DNA from: HyVt-337 sp964428895
GTDB lineage: Bacteria; Planctomycetota; Phycisphaerae; SM23-33
Length of the DNA stretch: 42,666 nucleotides
Assembly (NCBI GenBank): GCA_964428895.1
Contig: CAYRZU010000022.1
Coordinates: 1 to 42,666 of the forward strand
Reading direction: 5' to 3'
The position numbers were made by a program, and so were the translations under genes. Below are positions 16,214 to 23,380 of the stretch, in pieces. The notes under the pieces are model-generated. The model had not been told where the DNA came from. It was given only the letters and a program-made list of their open reading frames with translations, and did no database searches. How positions within the stretch are numbered: the stretch's first letter is position 1; each line of letters starts with the position of its first letter.

Positions 16214-16667
16214 GCGTTCCATCTACGCAACGATGCGTTGGGACTCCTGGCCCCGGGCGTGGCGGCGGTGACCGTCCTGTCAAGTCTGCGCTCCCACCAA
16301 ATCTAAGATTACTCGGCCGTCATCAGGCGCGAACGGGTCAGTTGGTCGAAGCGTATACTTGGGGCGTCGAGAAAACTGAAAGGTGAAGGCGGAAAGCTGA
16401 AAGGGGAGAGAGGGAAAGTGTCTGGGGGCGCGCACCGTTGGGGGGCGAACAAACGCGTGCGCTACACCCGACACATGAACAGGCGCGCACGGGGTCTTTG
16501 TTCGGAAATGTTCGGAAGTGTTCGGAGATGTTCAGGGGGTGTTCCATGGTGCGATTCGCACACGATCAGCGAGATGAAATCCAACGGCCGGCGCGGGGGC
16601 GAATTGAGACGGCTACGTACATGCTCAGCCGCTTGGGGGCCGGGGTGTTGGCGGCGCAAAGAAGAAA
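16214..16667. other. Gene-free spacer with simple-sequence repeats
   Basis: About 450 bp with no credible gene; the long plus-strand frame beginning at 16438 runs through the tRNA and antisense to the hydrolase. It contains a purine-rich imperfect repeat of ctgaaagg units at 16376-16404 and the 10-bp tandem repeat listed separately. Confidence 0.6.
16499..16545 (+). repeat. Decameric tandem repeat
   Basis: Four and a half units of tgttcggaNN: tgttcggaaa, tgttcggaag, tgttcggaga, tgttcagggg, then gtgttcc. It lies about 120 bp beyond the 3' end of the minus-strand tRNA gene. Confidence 0.8.
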
Positions 16668-16738
16668 GCCGACCCTGGGGATCGAACCCAGAACCTCAGC
16701 TTTACGAAAGCTGTGCTCTACCATTGAGCTAGGTCGGC
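16668..16738 (-). tRNA. tRNA-Thr (anticodon CGT)
   Basis: A full 71-nt cloverleaf on the minus strand: acceptor GCCGACC/GGTCGGC, D arm GCTC/GAGC, anticodon stem CAGCT/AGCTG with loop TTCGTAA, T arm CTGGG/CCCAG with TTCGATC. The anticodon CGT reads ACG. CCA is not encoded. A TTTCTTCTTT stretch follows and may serve as the terminator. The promoter is at 16761-16789. Confidence 0.97.
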
Positions 16739-16760
16739 GTCGGGTGCAACGGGGCGAAAG

Positions 16761-16789
16761 AGTCTACCCAAATCAGCCGTCGTTGTCGA
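16761..16789 (-). promoter_or_regulatory. Promoter for tRNA-Thr(CGT)
   Basis: Minus strand TCGACA (16789-16784), 17-nt spacer, TAGACT (16766-16761). Predicted start about 15 nt before the mature tRNA. The elements partly lie next to or inside the spacer after the hydrolase stop at 16795. Confidence 0.5.
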
Positions 16790-16794
16790 GGCGT

Positions 16795-17676
16795 CTACGG
16801 CGAGGCGGGCTGACTCCCGGCGGTCGTCGGTTGCGTTTCCGGCGGTGGGGGTGGCGGCGATGGCGGGGCGGGCACGTAGACGAACCGCTGGGCGGCGGTG
16901 GCCGGCCAGGGGCGGCCGTCCGCCCAGGGGGCCACGTAGCTGGCCACAAAGCCCGGCTGCGTGACCGCGGTGTGGGTGTCCCCGCCGACAACCATGTCTC
17001 GCTTGATCTCCACCTGGTACAGCTTGGTGTAGGTGCGTTTGTGTTGTTCACTGTGGTGGGCGGCCGGCGGATCAAAGCCGATCAGCCCCGCCGACGGGCC
17101 GTGCAGGCCGTCAATGTTGCCAAGCAAGACCGTGCCCAACCCCAGCAGGGCGCCGTCGTCGCGGTTGTAGAAGTTAACGATGCCGCGTCGGACGTGCGTC
17201 AGCGCCTCGGCCATGTCGTGGGCGCTGGAGATACTGGCCGACAGGAGCACCACCGCGTCGAGCTTCTTGCCGGGGGGCATCTTCTCGGCGACCAGGACCG
17301 CAATGCCGCCTCCGCCGCTGTGGCCGATCAGCACCACCGGCGCGCCGGGGTGGGCGTCCATATACTGGACCAGTTCGTCGCGAATGCCGGCCGCCGCCAG
17401 GTGCGAGCCGATCACGTCGACCTGCTTCATCAAGATGCCAAGCAGCGGAACGGGGTTGCCCCAGGATCGGATGGGCAAGGCTTCCCGCAAGCCCGCGGCG
17501 ACCAATCCGTGGCGGATGTCGCGGTTAATGCCGCTGGGGCCCTCGATGCCGGGCAGGATCATCACCATGCCCCGATCGAGGCGCTGCTCGGTCATGAACT
17601 TGGCGTTGTCGTCGCAGCCGGCGGCTGCAGCGAGCGCTGCCGCGGCTAGAATGACCATGGTGAGGTTATGTCGCAT
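16795..17676 (-). CDS. Lipoprotein alpha/beta-hydrolase
   Basis: 293 residues. The N-terminus MRHNLTMVILAAAALAAAAGC is a lipoprotein signal with lipidated Cys at about residue 21. The hydrolase fold has the nucleophile elbow GHSGGGG after strand VVLI, an acidic YNRDDG downstream, and GGDTHT as the probable catalytic His region. The C-terminus is a Pro/Gln/Thr tail. It is likely an envelope-anchored serine hydrolase of unknown substrate. I start at 17676 because the longer frame to 17928 would bury the signal peptide; no strong ribosome site is seen. It diverges from the gene at 17888, and the 211-bp gap contains a T7 run but no convincing promoter. Confidence 0.75.
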   Translation of the reverse strand: MRHNLTMVILAAAALAAAAGCDDNAKFMTEQRLDRGMVMILPGIEGPSGINRDIRHGLVAAGLREALPIRSWGNPVPLLGILMKQVDVIGSHLAAAGIRDELVQYMDAHPGAPVVLIGHSGGGGIAVLVAEKMPPGKKLDAVVLLSASISSAHDMAEALTHVRRGIVNFYNRDDGALLGLGTVLLGNIDGLHGPSAGLIGFDPPAAHHSEQHKRTYTKLYQVEIKRDMVVGGDTHTAVTQPGFVASYVAPWADGRPWPATAAQRFVYVPAPPSPPPPPPETQPTTAGSQPASP

Positions 17677-17887
17677 GATTGGTTGATGGCTGCGGATCTG
17701 GGCGCCTTCTCGGCCCGTGGGGAGTCGCCGCAATTGTAGCGAGCGGGGCGGTCGTGGCAAGGGGCCAGGGCCGACTTCGTTAAACCATCGACCGAGGGGC
17801 TTTTTTTGTTGAAAATGCTTGCCCGGGAAAACAAAGATGCCAGTGTGGCCAGACGCGCATGCGGGCCCGCAGGCCGGGGTAACGGCG

Positions 17888-18361
17888 ATGGCAAAACGGA
17901 AGAACAGCAAGAAAGCAGAGAAGATCAAGGACGAGGACGGGCTTGTGCCGGTGGTGGTGGCCGGATCGGCCGACGAGGCCGAGCAATTCCGCCAGGTCTT
18001 AGAGGATCACGACATTCCCGCGGTGGTCGACACCGACGAGGGGGTAACGGGATTGGCCGAGGCCGTCTCGGACGAGGTCCAGCCCGACGAGAGGGAACAA
18101 GGCGTGGCGGTACTGGTCCCCGAAGGCATGCTGGATGAGGCCGGTACGATCTTGGCCGAACGGGAGGAGTTCGACGTCCTGGCCGAGGAGGACGTCGCCG
18201 ACGAAGACGACGATGACGGCGACGACGTCGACCTGACCGACGGCTTCGAGGAAGACTGGGGCGACGAGCTTGACAAGGAGTTCGTTGGCGACGAGAAAGA
18301 CATGGCCGAAGACCTCGATAGTGATGACGACGAGGGCTTTGGAGACGACGACGAACGATAG
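17888..18361 (+). CDS. DUF2007-like protein with long acidic tail
   Basis: 157 residues: a Lys-rich start (MAKRKNSKKAEK), a short alpha/beta domain resembling DUF2007 'putative signal transducing' proteins (LVPVVVAGSADEAEQFRQVL ... AVLVPEGMLDEA, about 18-93), then some 60 residues very rich in Asp and Glu. The family role is unknown. The tail might bind cations or basic proteins, which is inference only. The frame extends 23 codons further upstream, but the ATG at 17888 starts the recognisable Lys-rich end; ribosome site weak. It is first in a run of three co-directional genes with gaps of 31 and 35 bp. Confidence 0.65.
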   Translation: MAKRKNSKKAEKIKDEDGLVPVVVAGSADEAEQFRQVLEDHDIPAVVDTDEGVTGLAEAVSDEVQPDEREQGVAVLVPEGMLDEAGTILAEREEFDVLAEEDVADEDDDDGDDVDLTDGFEEDWGDELDKEFVGDEKDMAEDLDSDDDEGFGDDDER

Positions 18362-18392
18362 CCAACTAGGCCTGAGATCAGGCGAGGCACTC

Positions 18393-18701
18393 ATGACAAA
18401 GGCGAAGGACGGATCCAACGAGCCCGAGTTCTCCGGTAGCGAGAAGCGCAAGGGCGAGCGGCGCGACGTGGTGGATCGGCGCGCGGGGCTGGACCGGCGG
18501 CGCGGGCCGGGGCGACGCCGAACGGAATCTCGTAAGGCGGCCGAAGAAGGCCAAATGAACGAAGAGCAGTGGGAATTCCTCGAGGCCATGAACGAATACA
18601 AGCGGCTCAATAACCGCCCCTTTCCGACGTGGTCGGAAGTGTTGGACGTGATGCGGGCCCTGGGCTACCGTAAAGTGGCCGAGCCGGGCCAGATCGAATA
18701 G
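18393..18701 (+). CDS. Conserved-looking small basic protein, unknown function
   Basis: 102 residues. The first half is extremely Arg-rich (RRDVVDRRAGLDRRRGPGRR), and the second is a helical domain with a distinctive end (EYKRLNNRPFPTWSEVLDVM, then ALGYRKVAEP). I recall this C-terminal pattern from planctomycete hypothetical proteins but know no function. The basic half suggests binding of nucleic acid or of an acidic partner, such as the tail of the protein encoded just upstream; this is inference. I chose the ATG at 18393, as the longer frame overlaps the preceding gene out of phase. Confidence 0.65.
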   Translation: MTKAKDGSNEPEFSGSEKRKGERRDVVDRRAGLDRRRGPGRRRTESRKAAEEGQMNEEQWEFLEAMNEYKRLNNRPFPTWSEVLDVMRALGYRKVAEPGQIE

Positions 18702-18736
18702 GACGAAAGAGCAAACCGCCAGCCAGGATATGGCCG

Positions 18737-19378
18737 ATGCAATTCTTGGGATCACACAATTCGCTTGTCCCGCTTTCGGCGATGACCATCATCATTCCAT
18801 TGGCCGGCTACTTTCTGATTCTGGGGCTGCTCAACAGCCGCCGGCGTCCGCAGTTGCTCCGCTCGTCCGAAGATGCGGTCTTGCTGCTGGGGACGCTGAG
18901 CCTGTTGTTCGTCGGCCCCCTGGCCGGTCAGCTCGGCCCGCGCGTAGCGCTGGCGGTTTACGCGGCCGGGGCGGCGACGGGTATTGGGTGGATGCGGTTT
19001 TCGTCCCCGCGTGCTTGGGTGGTCTATAACCTGCCGAACTCCGATGTCCGACGCGCCGTCGCCCAAGCCCTGACGCACTTGTCGATTCCATTCGATCGCA
19101 GCGAGGGGGGCTTTGTCCTTCCGGGCGGGTCCGAATTGGAGGTCCGGCCGTTCCCGCTGCTTCGAAACACCGTGATCCGGCTTCGGGGGAGGATGGACGG
19201 ATTTGCCGCCCCCTTTGAAGAGGCGTTTTCGAGGTCACTTCGGATGGCGGAAGCCCAGCCGCATCCGGCTGCGTCGGCCTGCGTCTTGCTCGCCACGGTG
19301 ATGCTGGTCCTGCCTGCGACCCTAGCTGCTGAGCGTGCGGGGGAGATTGTTCGCATTATTGCGGACTTGCTGCCCTAA
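18737..19378 (+). CDS. Hypothetical membrane protein
   Basis: 213 residues with hydrophobic helices at about 16-32, 47-62, 67-84 and near the C-terminus (ASACVLLATVMLVLPATLA, about 180-198). A soluble stretch of about 95 residues between helices 3 and 4 contains NLPNSDVRRAVAQAL and a possible small alpha/beta fold. AGGAT lies about 10 nt upstream of the ATG. It is last in the 17888-19378 run. Not recognised. Confidence 0.6.
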   Translation: MQFLGSHNSLVPLSAMTIIIPLAGYFLILGLLNSRRRPQLLRSSEDAVLLLGTLSLLFVGPLAGQLGPRVALAVYAAGAATGIGWMRFSSPRAWVVYNLPNSDVRRAVAQALTHLSIPFDRSEGGFVLPGGSELEVRPFPLLRNTVIRLRGRMDGFAAPFEEAFSRSLRMAEAQPHPAASACVLLATVMLVLPATLAAERAGEIVRIIADLLP

Positions 19379-19386
19379 CTCAAAGC

Positions 19387-19415
19387 CATTTCCCACATAG
19401 AACTTGGGGGAAATG
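19387..19415 (+). terminator. Possible weak terminator or attenuator hairpin
   Basis: catttccc and gggaaatg form a perfect 8-bp stem around a 13-nt loop, 9 bp after the stop at 19378, but no T-run follows. The remaining 170 bp before the export operon show no clear promoter. Confidence 0.3.
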
Positions 19416-19588
19416 CCCTAAAGAATCGTTGTATCCACTTCCGATAGTGACCCTGGACGGACTGTTGTGCGTAGTACCCCTGCGCTCTGACGGCTGCAGA
19501 GGATACGCCAGGTCTGGTAAGGCCCGGCCAACACGGACGGGTCGTCGTGCGACGCTGTAGACCCTTGGCGCCGCGTGGCGTGTGAATA

Positions 19589-21418
19589 ATGACGGCAAGG
19601 ATGACGAGCAATTCGAAGCTGCACCGAGCCCTTCTCTGCCGGGCCCTGACGGCGCTGATGCTTATCGCATTGGTGTGGGTGGCCGGTTGCGACACCGTTG
19701 CTGACGCGCTCAAGACCGACACCTGGCGCTTCCTCCAGCCTGACAAGACCATTCGCCGTCCGGATCGCGCGAGCATCCACGCCGTGCTGGGCCATCTTGG
19801 CGCTGCCGACGTGACCGAAGAAATCCTCCCCAACGCCGCGTTCCCCGTTCCGGCCGACTACGAATACAGCGAGGACGACTACGTCATCGGTCCCAACGAC
19901 GTGCTCGACATCGGCATCATGGATCTGTTCCAGCCCGGTAGTGAGACGCTGATCCGCCGCCAGGTTGAGACCAGTGGGTTCATCGATCTGCCCCTCCTGG
20001 ATGAGCGTATCCGCGCCGAGGGCATCACCAGCCAGCAGCTCCGTGACCAGATCAAGGACGCCTACAGCCCCGATTTGCTTCGCGATCCACGCGTCAGCGT
20101 GACCATTGTCGCCCGCCGTCAACTAACGTTCTCGATCCTGGGCTCGGTGGTCAATCCCGGCACCTACGACATCACCAAACGGGACATGCGCCTGCTGGAA
20201 GCGTTGGCGTTGGCCCGCGGCGTGACCAATCCCAGCATCCGGTATATCTACATTATCCGCGCGCAACCGGCGGCCGCTGCCGGCCAGGACGAAGAGCCCG
20301 TCGACGACATAACGCTCGAGCCGCCTTCCGGCCAAGTTGAGGACCTGCCCTCGACGCTTCCGCCCCTGCCCGGGCAGGACCGGCCCCCTGCGCCAGATCC
20401 GGGCGCGGACGACACCGGGCCGTTGCCGCTGCCCCTGCCGGAATCCGCCAGGCCTGTCGAAAGCGGCCTGCCCATGGAAATGGAGTCCTTGCCGACCGAG
20501 ATCCCGCCGCTTCCGGACCTAGGGACCCCCGCCGAAACACCTGAGACCCCCACCACCCTTCCGGCCGAGCCTGAGGGCGATCGGCCGGCCGACGAGGACG
20601 GGCCCGTCGACCGGACTAGCGCCCTGTTACGCTACGTTGAGACCGTTGACGTCGACGTGTTGGAAGACACGGCTGACAAGCATGGGCGTTTCTGGCGCTA
20701 TCAGGACGGGCAGTGGCGTGAGGCCGACCAGGCCGTTCCTTTCCGCCCGTCTTTGGGTGAGACCAGCGCGGTTCCCATGGGACAAGGGCCGGAGGACGAG
20801 CCTACGGGCGCCGGCCACAGCTCTCCCTACGACGATCCAACCAGTCAGCCCACCACGATTCCGGGCGGCGACAGTGTCGCCGACGTCGCCGACCCCTTCG
20901 ATTGGAACCGCGCGGCCCGGTCGGACATGGCTAGGATTATTGCGATCAATTTGTCGAAGCTGTACGATGGCGATCCGCGGATGAATATCATCATCCGAGC
21001 CAATGACATCGTCCGGATTCCCGAAGTCGAGATCGGCGAGTTCTACATCATGGGCGAAGTCCATAGGCCGGGCGTTTACAGTCTGACCGGGCGACGCGTG
21101 ACGGTTAAGATGGCCCTGGCGGCAGCCGGGAACCTCGGCCCCCTAGCGTGGCCTAGCAACTCGATTCTCGTCCGCCGGATTGGTGAGAACCAGGAACAGA
21201 TTCTCCCGCTGAACATAGAAAAGATCATGCAGGGCGAGGATTCCGACGTCTTCCTGAAGCCCAACGACGTAATAGCCGTAGGAACACACGTAGCGACCAA
21301 CTTCATGGCCGTAATAAGAAATGCGTTTAGAATGACTTACGGATTCGGCTTCATCTACGACCGTAACTTCGGGGATACCTACACGCATCTTGGCAGTGAA
21401 CGGTTCACCCGATGGTAG
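19589..21418 (+). CDS. Wza-type polysaccharide export lipoprotein with large insertion
   Basis: An outer-membrane exopolysaccharide export protein, 609 residues, longer than the usual 200-400. The lipoprotein signal ends VAGC with Cys34. The export (PES) domain carries the hallmark YVIGPNDVLDIGI at about 92-104 and a following DPRVSV segment. A first SLBB fold starts FSILGSVVNPGTYDI. It is interrupted after YIYIIRAQ (about residue 226) by roughly 220 residues rich in Pro, Asp and Glu, and resumes at ARIIAINLSKLYDGD (about 446). A second SLBB domain (FYIMGEVHRPGVYSLTG) follows. The start is uncertain: ATGs at 19589 and 19601, neither with a good ribosome site. It is the first gene of the exosortase operon. 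Confidence 0.87.
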   Translation: MTARMTSNSKLHRALLCRALTALMLIALVWVAGCDTVADALKTDTWRFLQPDKTIRRPDRASIHAVLGHLGAADVTEEILPNAAFPVPADYEYSEDDYVIGPNDVLDIGIMDLFQPGSETLIRRQVETSGFIDLPLLDERIRAEGITSQQLRDQIKDAYSPDLLRDPRVSVTIVARRQLTFSILGSVVNPGTYDITKRDMRLLEALALARGVTNPSIRYIYIIRAQPAAAAGQDEEPVDDITLEPPSGQVEDLPSTLPPLPGQDRPPAPDPGADDTGPLPLPLPESARPVESGLPMEMESLPTEIPPLPDLGTPAETPETPTTLPAEPEGDRPADEDGPVDRTSALLRYVETVDVDVLEDTADKHGRFWRYQDGQWREADQAVPFRPSLGETSAVPMGQGPEDEPTGAGHSSPYDDPTSQPTTIPGGDSVADVADPFDWNRAARSDMARIIAINLSKLYDGDPRMNIIIRANDIVRIPEVEIGEFYIMGEVHRPGVYSLTGRRVTVKMALAAAGNLGPLAWPSNSILVRRIGENQEQILPLNIEKIMQGEDSDVFLKPNDVIAVGTHVATNFMAVIRNAFRMTYGFGFIYDRNFGDTYTHLGSERFTRW

Positions 21419-21470
21419 CCGTTGGTCGGAAGGCGTAGCTCGCTCGCAACAGCTTCTCCGACAACGATCT

Positions 21471-22436
21471 ATGGACGCATCTGATAACACATCCAGGCCC
21501 GGCCGATTGGCCGAGATGATCTCCGAACCGACTGAACCCAAAGGCGTCAGTTGGTTCACCTGGTTTTCGGCGACTCAGATCGTCGTTCTGGTCGGGGCCG
21601 TGGCTGTCATCAATCTCAAGCAGCTTGGGTATTTGCTGGATGATCTGCAAAGACCCAACTGGTCCCACGGATTCCTGATTCCGTTCTTCAGCATCTATCT
21701 GCTCTACAGCCGTTGGCAGGACATCGTCAGCACCGAGCGGAAGACCTGCTGGCTAGGTCTTCCCGTTCTGATCGGGGCGGCCCTGCTACACGTGGCGGCC
21801 TATCGGGTCAACAACTCCTGGGCCTGCCAGGTGACGATGATCCTGCTCCTGGCATCGCTGCTTCTATTCCTGGCTGGCTGGAAGATGTTCAAAGTGGGGT
21901 GGCTTCCGATTCTGTTCCTGCTATTCATGATGCCGCTTCCCGACCACATTTACGGGCGGATCGCACTGCCTCTTCAGAACTTCGCAGCCGCTTGCACCAC
22001 GGGGGTGCTGGCCTTCTTCGGGGTGCAGATTGAGGTCGACCAGAGCATGCTTCTGGTGACGGACATCAACCAGGTGGTTCAGACCCTTCGGGTCGAAGAA
22101 GCCTGCAGTGGCATGCGACTGCTGATGGCGTTCATGGCCTTGTCGGTGGCCATGGCCTATCTGACCGACCGACCGCTCTGGCAGCGCGTTGTGCTGGTGG
22201 CCATGGGAATCCCGGCCGCTATCTTCGCCAACGTGCTTCGGGTGGTCATTACGTCGGTGATGTTCGTGATCGACAAGCGTGAATTCGGACAGGACTTCAT
22301 GCACGAGTTCACCGGGATGCTGATGCTGATACCGGCCGGGCTGCTGCTCTGGCTGATCGGCGGCCTGATGAGCCGTCTGTTCGTGGAAGTCGACGACGAG
22401 GACGACTCACCCGCCGCCGACGGAGCCCCGGCATGA
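21471..22436 (+). CDS. Exosortase (PEP-CTERM sorting transpeptidase)
   Basis: A multi-spanning membrane cysteine protease/transpeptidase that cleaves PEP-CTERM tags. 321 residues with about eight hydrophobic helices. The family triad is clear: Cys212 in EEACSGMRLL, Arg257 in IFANVLRVV, and His278 in MHEFTGML; WSHGFLIPF near the N-terminus is also typical. The frame extends upstream into the preceding gene; I chose the ATG at 21471, though an ATG at 21516 is possible and neither has a ribosome site. Four proteins in this window carry matching tags. The next gene (EpsI) starts inside its stop, so translation is coupled. I do not assign an exosortase subclass. Confidence 0.92.
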   Translation: MDASDNTSRPGRLAEMISEPTEPKGVSWFTWFSATQIVVLVGAVAVINLKQLGYLLDDLQRPNWSHGFLIPFFSIYLLYSRWQDIVSTERKTCWLGLPVLIGAALLHVAAYRVNNSWACQVTMILLLASLLLFLAGWKMFKVGWLPILFLLFMMPLPDHIYGRIALPLQNFAAACTTGVLAFFGVQIEVDQSMLLVTDINQVVQTLRVEEACSGMRLLMAFMALSVAMAYLTDRPLWQRVVLVAMGIPAAIFANVLRVVITSVMFVIDKREFGQDFMHEFTGMLMLIPAGLLLWLIGGLMSRLFVEVDDEDDSPAADGAPA

Positions 22437-23380
22437 GCGAGAGACCCCATCCAACTGCATCAACGCGTCCGAGCGGCCGAAAGGTCGAAGGGGCGGTGGC
22501 TTTCGGGATCGCCATTGTGATCGTGGTGGCCGCCGGTTTGGTGGGCCATGCCTTTGCGTGGGTGGAGAAACTGCCCGTTCCTTGGCCTGAGGGCCTTCAG
22601 ATCGCCCCCGGCTTCCGGAATCTTCAGTTGCCCAACGAGGCCGGGCCCTATCGCGCCGCCCAAGACGGCGACAAATACTACGACCACACCGGGCGCTTGG
22701 ACGGCGCGGACAATATTGTCGATGCCAAGGATCTGGACACCCTTGGCATCGGACGGAAGGACGACCAGCGGCGTTTCCCACAGCGGCGGAGCAACTGGTA
22801 CGCCAGTCGCCAGTATATCGACACTCGGAAGAACGATGGCGAGCCCTTCCAGTGGTGGCGCCTGAACGTCTACTACTACACGGGTGTTCGGGACGCCGCT
22901 CCCCACGTCGGGGAGATCTGTATCATTGCCGGGGGCGGCATTATCGACGAGCGAAAGATCGTTTCATTCGGCCCGTGGCCCGCGCTCCGGACGCCGTGGC
23001 ACGCGGGGGCCGATTTCAAACGAATTGGGGCAAGAACTTACGCCAATGACGGCACGCGGCGTCGGCAGGTGGAGTACTATGTCTTTGTCGTCAACGATCG
23101 GCCGATGTCCGATCGGCTTAAGGTTAAGAACTTCCTGAACCGCTTGACGGTCACGTATTCTTACTTCGCAAAGGTTCAGTTCTCGCCGTTCGAAATCGGC
23201 GATGCCGACGCCGCCGCCATCGACCAGGCGGCCGAGGATTTCATCGGGTATTTGATGCCGGCAGTTCTGGATATGATGCCAACCACCGACGCGATCGAGC
23301 GTCTTGAGGAAACAGGTAACCAGGCCGGCAACGGCCCTGATGCAGAGAGTAAACATGGCCAAGAAACGCAAGAAGATTAA
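22433..23380 (+). CDS. Exosortase-associated EpsI-family protein
   Basis: 315 residues: an N-terminal membrane helix (about 20-41, AFGIAIVIVVAAGLVGHAF) and an EpsI/DUF3485-like extracytoplasmic domain. The family core WRLNVYYYTGVRDAAPHVGE followed by ICIIAGGG corresponds to the usual W.. Y..G....HSP..C.PGGGW region. Here the Cys is retained as EICII, while the Pro before the glycine stretch is Ala. EpsI members accompany exosortases in polysaccharide gene clusters; the biochemical role is not settled. The ATG overlaps the exosortase stop by 4 nt, and its own end overlaps the start of the TPR gene by 26 nt, so the three are one translational unit. Confidence 0.8.
   Translation: MSERPHPTASTRPSGRKVEGAVAFGIAIVIVVAAGLVGHAFAWVEKLPVPWPEGLQIAPGFRNLQLPNEAGPYRAAQDGDKYYDHTGRLDGADNIVDAKDLDTLGIGRKDDQRRFPQRRSNWYASRQYIDTRKNDGEPFQWWRLNVYYYTGVRDAAPHVGEICIIAGGGIIDERKIVSFGPWPALRTPWHAGADFKRIGARTYANDGTRRRQVEYYVFVVNDRPMSDRLKVKNFLNRLTVTYSYFAKVQFSPFEIGDADAAAIDQAAEDFIGYLMPAVLDMMPTTDAIERLEETGNQAGNGPDAESKHGQETQED

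Noticed and set aside
16499..16545. Short repeats considered as a CRISPR
   Set aside because: The units are contiguous decamers without spacers, and no cas gene is present.
16438..17649. 403-codon plus-strand frame across the tRNA and the hydrolase
   Set aside because: It crosses a complete tRNA gene and runs antisense to a lipoprotein with signal peptide and nucleophile elbow; composition is that of a shadow frame.
17801..17807. Run of seven T after gaggggc considered as a terminator
   Set aside because: No complementary arm lies directly upstream on the plus strand, and no plus-strand gene ends nearby.
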